Source of the DNA: Chakrabartyella piscis
GTDB taxonomy: Bacteria > Bacillota > Clostridia > Lachnospirales > Anaerotignaceae
NCBI GenBank assembly: GCA_030067835.1
Contig: CP092441.1
Location: forward strand, 992,001-1,056,000
DNA length: 64,000 nt
Reading direction: 5' to 3'
A program made the translations under genes and the position numbers. The notes below the pieces were generated by a model. It worked only from the letters and a program-made list of their open reading frames with translations, had not been told where the DNA came from and did no database searches. Positions 60,950 to 64,000 of this stretch are shown piece after piece (position 1 is the first letter of the stretch; each line of letters begins with the position of its first letter).

Positions 60950-61843
60950 ATGCATTTGCCAGAAACTGTAAAAATCATACATTTGGATCGCAATGAAATC
61001 ATTTATATTTGCCCATTTACAACCATGACGGAAATGGAAAAGCTCTTTGATATTGGCATAGAAATCTTAGAAGAAGGCAAACGCTTTGGATATCTGTGTT
61101 GCGATGTGTATGAAGGCTTTCTTTGCTTGGGAATGGAACAGTTGCATGTGTCAGATGTGCTCAAAAGCAAGAATCGTATGGTTGCGTATTGGGAACAGAC
61201 ACGTTTTATTGTGTTTACAACCCACATAGACCCTGTTTTGGAATGCATGGAGCAGTTGGTGGTAAAGTTAGGGGAAAGGGTATCTTTGTTGCGTGTGATA
61301 CATGGTTTCTTGGAGTTTCTCACAAAGGAAGATGAGGTGCTTTTGGATGGTATTGAGGGTGAAATTTTGGCTTTGGAACAACATTTGATTATGGTGCAAG
61401 ATGGAGATTGTGTGGAAGAAATTGTGGACCTCAGAAAACGTCTTTTGGTGCTGAAGCGATATTATGAACAGACTGTGTTACTATTGGAAGGCATTTTGGA
61501 AGATGAAAACGAATGGTTGGATGAAAAATCCAAAAGCTTATTTCGTTTGTTGCGAAAAAGAACAGAACGTAAATTACAAAATATTTTGTATTTGCGGGAA
61601 TCGGTGACACAGGTGCGTGAAACATATGAAGCGGAAGTGGAAATCAATTTGAACCAGACCATGAAACGTTTTACAGGACTGACAAGCATCTTCTTTCCAT
61701 TGACTTTGATAGTGGGGTGGTATGGTATGAACTTTGCAATACCAGAGTATGACTGGCGTTTGGGGTATGTATTTGTGATTGGTATTTCCATTGCAATTAC
61801 AGTTTTGGGGATTATTTATTTTAGACGCAAGAAGTGGTTTTGA
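60950..61843 (+). CDS. corA: CorA-family magnesium/metal transporter
   Basis: A 297-residue metal channel. The long helical cytoplasmic part is followed by two C-terminal helices, with the selectivity motif GMNF (WYGMNFAIPEYDW) between them, and a basic tail (RRKKW). The loop lacks the usual MPEL sequence and reads AIPEYDW. GAGGTGAT precedes ATG 60950. Confidence 0.9.
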   Translation: MHLPETVKIIHLDRNEIIYICPFTTMTEMEKLFDIGIEILEEGKRFGYLCCDVYEGFLCLGMEQLHVSDVLKSKNRMVAYWEQTRFIVFTTHIDPVLECMEQLVVKLGERVSLLRVIHGFLEFLTKEDEVLLDGIEGEILALEQHLIMVQDGDCVEEIVDLRKRLLVLKRYYEQTVLLLEGILEDENEWLDEKSKSLFRLLRKRTERKLQNILYLRESVTQVRETYEAEVEINLNQTMKRFTGLTSIFFPLTLIVGWYGMNFAIPEYDWRLGYVFVIGISIAITVLGIIYFRRKKWF

Positions 61844-61893
61844 CAAAGGGAAGATTTCCATATAAGAAATTTGGAAAAAAATAAAAAAATATG

Positions 61894-61922
61894 TTGACAT
61901 TGGAAGTAAAATGATGTAAGAT
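61894..61922 (+). promoter_or_regulatory. Promoter P1 of the tRNA pair
   Basis: TTGACA (61894-61899), 17-base spacer, TAAGAT (61917-61922). Confidence 0.65.
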
Positions 61923-61980
61923 TAGATTCTGTCAGGGAAACTTGATTGCAAGAAATGTGAGATAAAAAATAAAAAAATGC

Positions 61981-62009
61981 TTGACAAACAGTTGGCAGTG
62001 TGTTATTCT
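61981..62009 (+). promoter_or_regulatory. Promoter P2 of the tRNA pair
   Basis: TTGACA (61981-61986), 17-base spacer, TATTCT (62004-62009), about 47 bases before the first tRNA. Confidence 0.7.
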
Positions 62010-62055
62010 ATTTGAGGTTCACTGCTCAAGAAAAGCAACGAAAGCACAGTGACGT

Positions 62056-62141
62056 GGAGAGATGTCCGAGTGGTTTAAGGAGCTAGTCTTGAAAACTAGT
62101 GACTCCGAAAGGGGCCGTGGGTTCGAATCCCACTCTCTCCG
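62056..62141 (+). tRNA. tRNA-Ser (UGA anticodon)
   Basis: Acceptor arms GGAGAGA (62056-62062) and TCTCTCC (62134-62140) with discriminator G. The anticodon loop CTTGAAA gives UGA. A long variable arm (ACTCCGAAAGGGGCC) marks a class II tRNA, and GGTTCGAATCC is the T arm. CCA is not encoded. Confidence 0.95.
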
Positions 62142-62175
62142 TATGATAATTTCATACGCTTGCAACATACGATTT

Positions 62176-62263
62176 GGAGATGTACCCAAGTGGTTGAAGG
62201 GGTTCGCCTGGAAAGCGGATAGGTCGTGAGAGCGGCGCCAGGGTTCAAATCCCTGCATCTCCG
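62176..62263 (+). tRNA. tRNA-Ser (GGA anticodon)
   Basis: Acceptor arms GGAGATG (62176-62182) and CATCTCC (62256-62262), discriminator G. The anticodon loop CTGGAAA gives GGA, with a long variable arm and T arm GGTTCAAATCC. CCA is not encoded. It lies 34 bases after the first tRNA-Ser. Confidence 0.95.
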
Positions 62264-62284
62264 TTAAATGCAATACGCAAATTA

Positions 62285-62314
62285 GAAATCATCGACAGAA
62301 ATGTCGGTGATTTC
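62285..62314 (+). terminator. Hairpin after the tRNA pair
   Basis: GAAATCATCGAC (62285-62296) pairs with GTCGGTGATTTC (62303-62314). The T tract is poor, so termination may be weak. Confidence 0.5.
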
Positions 62315-62387
62315 GTCGTTTCTAGAGTTTTTATTTTAAAAAAGATATTTTCATAATCATCAATTTCATAAATACATTTTTGTATAG

Positions 62388-62420
62388 AACCACTGTATTC
62401 ACCAATGCAGTGGTTTTTTT
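62388..62420 (+). terminator. Second terminator after the tRNA pair
   Basis: AACCACTG (62388-62395) pairs with CAGTGGTT (62408-62415), then T. Confidence 0.75.
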
Positions 62421-62470
62421 GTGCAAAAATACAGAAATAAATCAATTGAAACAAGGGAAGTATCAATTTT

Positions 62471-62521
62471 AAGAGCTATTAAATGTGAAGGCTATCTTCT
62501 AATTTAATGGCTCTTTTTTTT
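62471..62521 (+). terminator. Third terminator after the tRNA pair
   Basis: AAGAGCTATTAAAT (62471-62484) pairs with ATTTAATGGCTCTT (62502-62515), then a T run. Confidence 0.7.
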
Positions 62522-63087
62522 ATAAAATGGCAAAAGAGAGTATTGTGTATGTGGATCGTCTGATACAAGTGATTCTGAAAACATATGGTTTTGTAAAGTG
62601 TGTATTGAAATATGACTTGCATTTGCGCATTACGCAACAGCTTGCTGTTTTTTTGCAATGAAAAATGATTTTTTGCAAACATAATTCAAATATGGCAAAA
62701 AAAACCAGTGTCTATTGTCATTTAAAATATCTTATGTATAGTTATAAGTGTTAAGAAATAGTATTGATGTTTGAAAAAATTGTAAGTTTTTTTGTATAAG
62801 CATCTGATTACCATAAGTGATATGTAAAAAATGTGTAATGCAGAACAAAAAACAAAGAGTGGATGGTAGAAGTGTACAAAAATGTGGCGTTGTTATGTAA
62901 AGGTAGAAAATATATGAATACATCCCATCAATACCATATAATCCATCTTAAAATTTATGATTTGTATGTTGTGCATTTGTCAAAAAGAAGCTTCAAAGTG
63001 AGGTGAAGGGTCAGAATAGGGCAATCAAGTTTGTAGAAAGTTGTTGTATTTCAGTTTTATATAACCAAGGGATTTGAAAAAAAGAAT
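62522..63087. other. AT-rich intergenic stretch, no gene seen
   Basis: No open frame with a ribosome site on either strand. A weak promoter-like pair, TTGTAG (63031-63036) and TTTTAT (63055-63060), may serve the E1 gene. The length leaves room for an unrecognised leader RNA. Confidence 0.45.
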
Positions 63088-63105
63088 AAGGAGGCAAAAA
63101 ACAAA

Positions 63106-64000
63106 ATGAAAAAAATCGCAGAGAGTGTAAAACAAATGTTACCAACACTTACACCGCTAGAAGCTCCAGAAGGTATGACAAAAGAAGAAATGACAGAAAT
63201 ATTCTACAAAATGTCTTTGATTCGTGAATTCGATTCAAGTGTTAAAGATTTGTGGATGGCAGGCGAAATTTATGGACTTGCGCATTCCTATGTAGGTGCA
63301 GAAGCAATCGGTGTTGGTGCTTGTATGAACTTGGAAAAAACAGACTTTATTTCCAGTACACACCGTGGTCATGGTCATACCATCGCAAAGGGTGGCGATG
63401 TAAAAGCTATGATGGCTGAACTTTATGGAAAATATGAAGGTTCCAATAAAGGTAAAGGTGGCTCCATGCATATCGCTGATATTGGTATCGGTATGTTGGG
63501 TGCAACTGGTATCGTAGGTAGTGGGATGCCAACAGCTGTTGGTGCTGCTCTTACAAGTGATGTTTTGGACAATGGCAGTGTTGCTGTTTGTTTCCATGGT
63601 GATGGTGGTACAAACCAAGGTGTTTGGCATGAATCCATGAACCTTGCAGCTGCTTGGAACTTGCCTTGTATCTTCTTGACAGAAAACAACCATCTTGCTA
63701 TCAAAACAAAACTCAATGAATCCAGCAAAGAAACAGAACTTTACAAAAGAGCAATTGGTTACGGAATTGAAGGTATCGCAATTGATGGTTTCAATGTATT
63801 TGAAGTTTACAAAACAATGAAATATGCAGTTGAAAAAGCTAGAAATGGTGGCGGCCCAACTCTTGTAGAAGCTCGTTTCGTTAGAATCTTGGGACACTTT
63901 GTGGCTGATGATCAAAAATACCGTGATCCACAAGAAGAAATCGATGCTTGGACAGCTGACCCAGTTCGTAGAATCAAAGAATATCTCTACACCAGAACAG
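63106..64000 (+). CDS. TPP-dependent dehydrogenase E1 component, alpha subunit (partial)
   Basis: The first 298 residues are in the window; the gene runs off the right edge. It is the alpha subunit of an acetoin, pyruvate or branched-chain 2-oxo acid dehydrogenase. The thiamine-diphosphate motif is GDGGTNQGVWHESMNLAAAWNLPCIFLTENN. HRGHGHTIAKG and SMHIADIGIGMLGATGIVG are typical of AcoA/PdhA proteins. AAGGAGG lies 11 bases before ATG 63106. Which oxo acid is used cannot be told without the following genes. Confidence 0.9.
   Translation, partial: MKKIAESVKQMLPTLTPLEAPEGMTKEEMTEIFYKMSLIREFDSSVKDLWMAGEIYGLAHSYVGAEAIGVGACMNLEKTDFISSTHRGHGHTIAKGGDVKAMMAELYGKYEGSNKGKGGSMHIADIGIGMLGATGIVGSGMPTAVGAALTSDVLDNGSVAVCFHGDGGTNQGVWHESMNLAAAWNLPCIFLTENNHLAIKTKLNESSKETELYKRAIGYGIEGIAIDGFNVFEVYKTMKYAVEKARNGGGPTLVEARFVRILGHFVADDQKYRDPQEEIDAWTADPVRRIKEYLYTRT

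Overview
The window is AT-rich DNA from an anaerobic, endospore-lineage Firmicute, most likely a Lachnospirales/Clostridia-type gut or sediment bacterium. The evidence is a spo0A homologue, a glycyl radical enzyme with its activase, desulfoferrodoxin, strong AGGAGG ribosome binding sites, an SLH-domain surface protein, scpA/scpB, TRAP transport and tRNA genes without encoded CCA. Genus-level placement is not possible from the sequence alone. Gene order is chromosomal; the only mobile element seen is one IS110-family insertion.

Layout. 0-5 kb: IclR regulator, SLC13-type anion transporter and an OmpR/histidine-kinase pair. 5-10 kb: a small alarmone synthetase, then a VTC-domain / DUF4956 / beta-helix lipoprotein operon. 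9.8-18.6 kb: a carbohydrate region with a Gfo/Idh oxidoreductase and a NagB-type deaminase (divergent), then an operon of glycyl-radical activase, glycyl radical enzyme, metal-binding cupin and mannose-6-phosphate isomerase, followed by an AraC regulator. 18.9-23.3 kb: a four-gene Gld-like ABC cluster with DUF4340, with a GntR gene close behind. 24-30 kb: a TRAP transporter (dctPQM) with mannonate dehydratase and a fructuronate-reductase-type dehydrogenase, i.e. hexuronate uptake and breakdown. 30-38 kb: rnz, tsaD, aspS, cstA. 38-40 kb: IS110 element. 40-49 kb: lipid kinase, DUF1653, scpB-scpA-M50 operon, spo0A, two tandem small paralogues, yigZ, a large internally duplicated protein, yebC. 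48.8-50 kb: Crp/Fnr regulator divergent from desulfoferrodoxin. 50-55 kb: SLH surface protein, exonuclease III, ArsC-like protein, tyrosine phosphatase, and a CDF metal exporter behind a NiCo-type riboswitch. 55.9-61.8 kb: proB-(three genes)-proA, panE-like gene, corA. 62 kb: two tRNA-Ser genes. 63.1 kb to the end: 5' part of a TPP-dependent E1-alpha dehydrogenase.

The intergenic DNA carries at least three families of short dispersed repeats. The commonest (B-type) is a hairpin beginning GTAGGGG. Its loop is conserved while its stem sequence changes with compensating changes on the other arm.

Most unusual items: (1) the glycyl radical enzyme locus linked to sugar-phosphate isomerisation, whose active-site loop reads GCSW instead of the GCVE seen in known dehydratases; (2) a 668-residue protein of no recognised family made of two diverged copies of one unit; (3) a Spo0A whose receiver lacks the Mg-binding acidic pair; (4) an scpAB-linked M50 homologue with HEFTR in place of HExxH; (5) a pair of tandem 58/59-residue paralogues facing spo0A.
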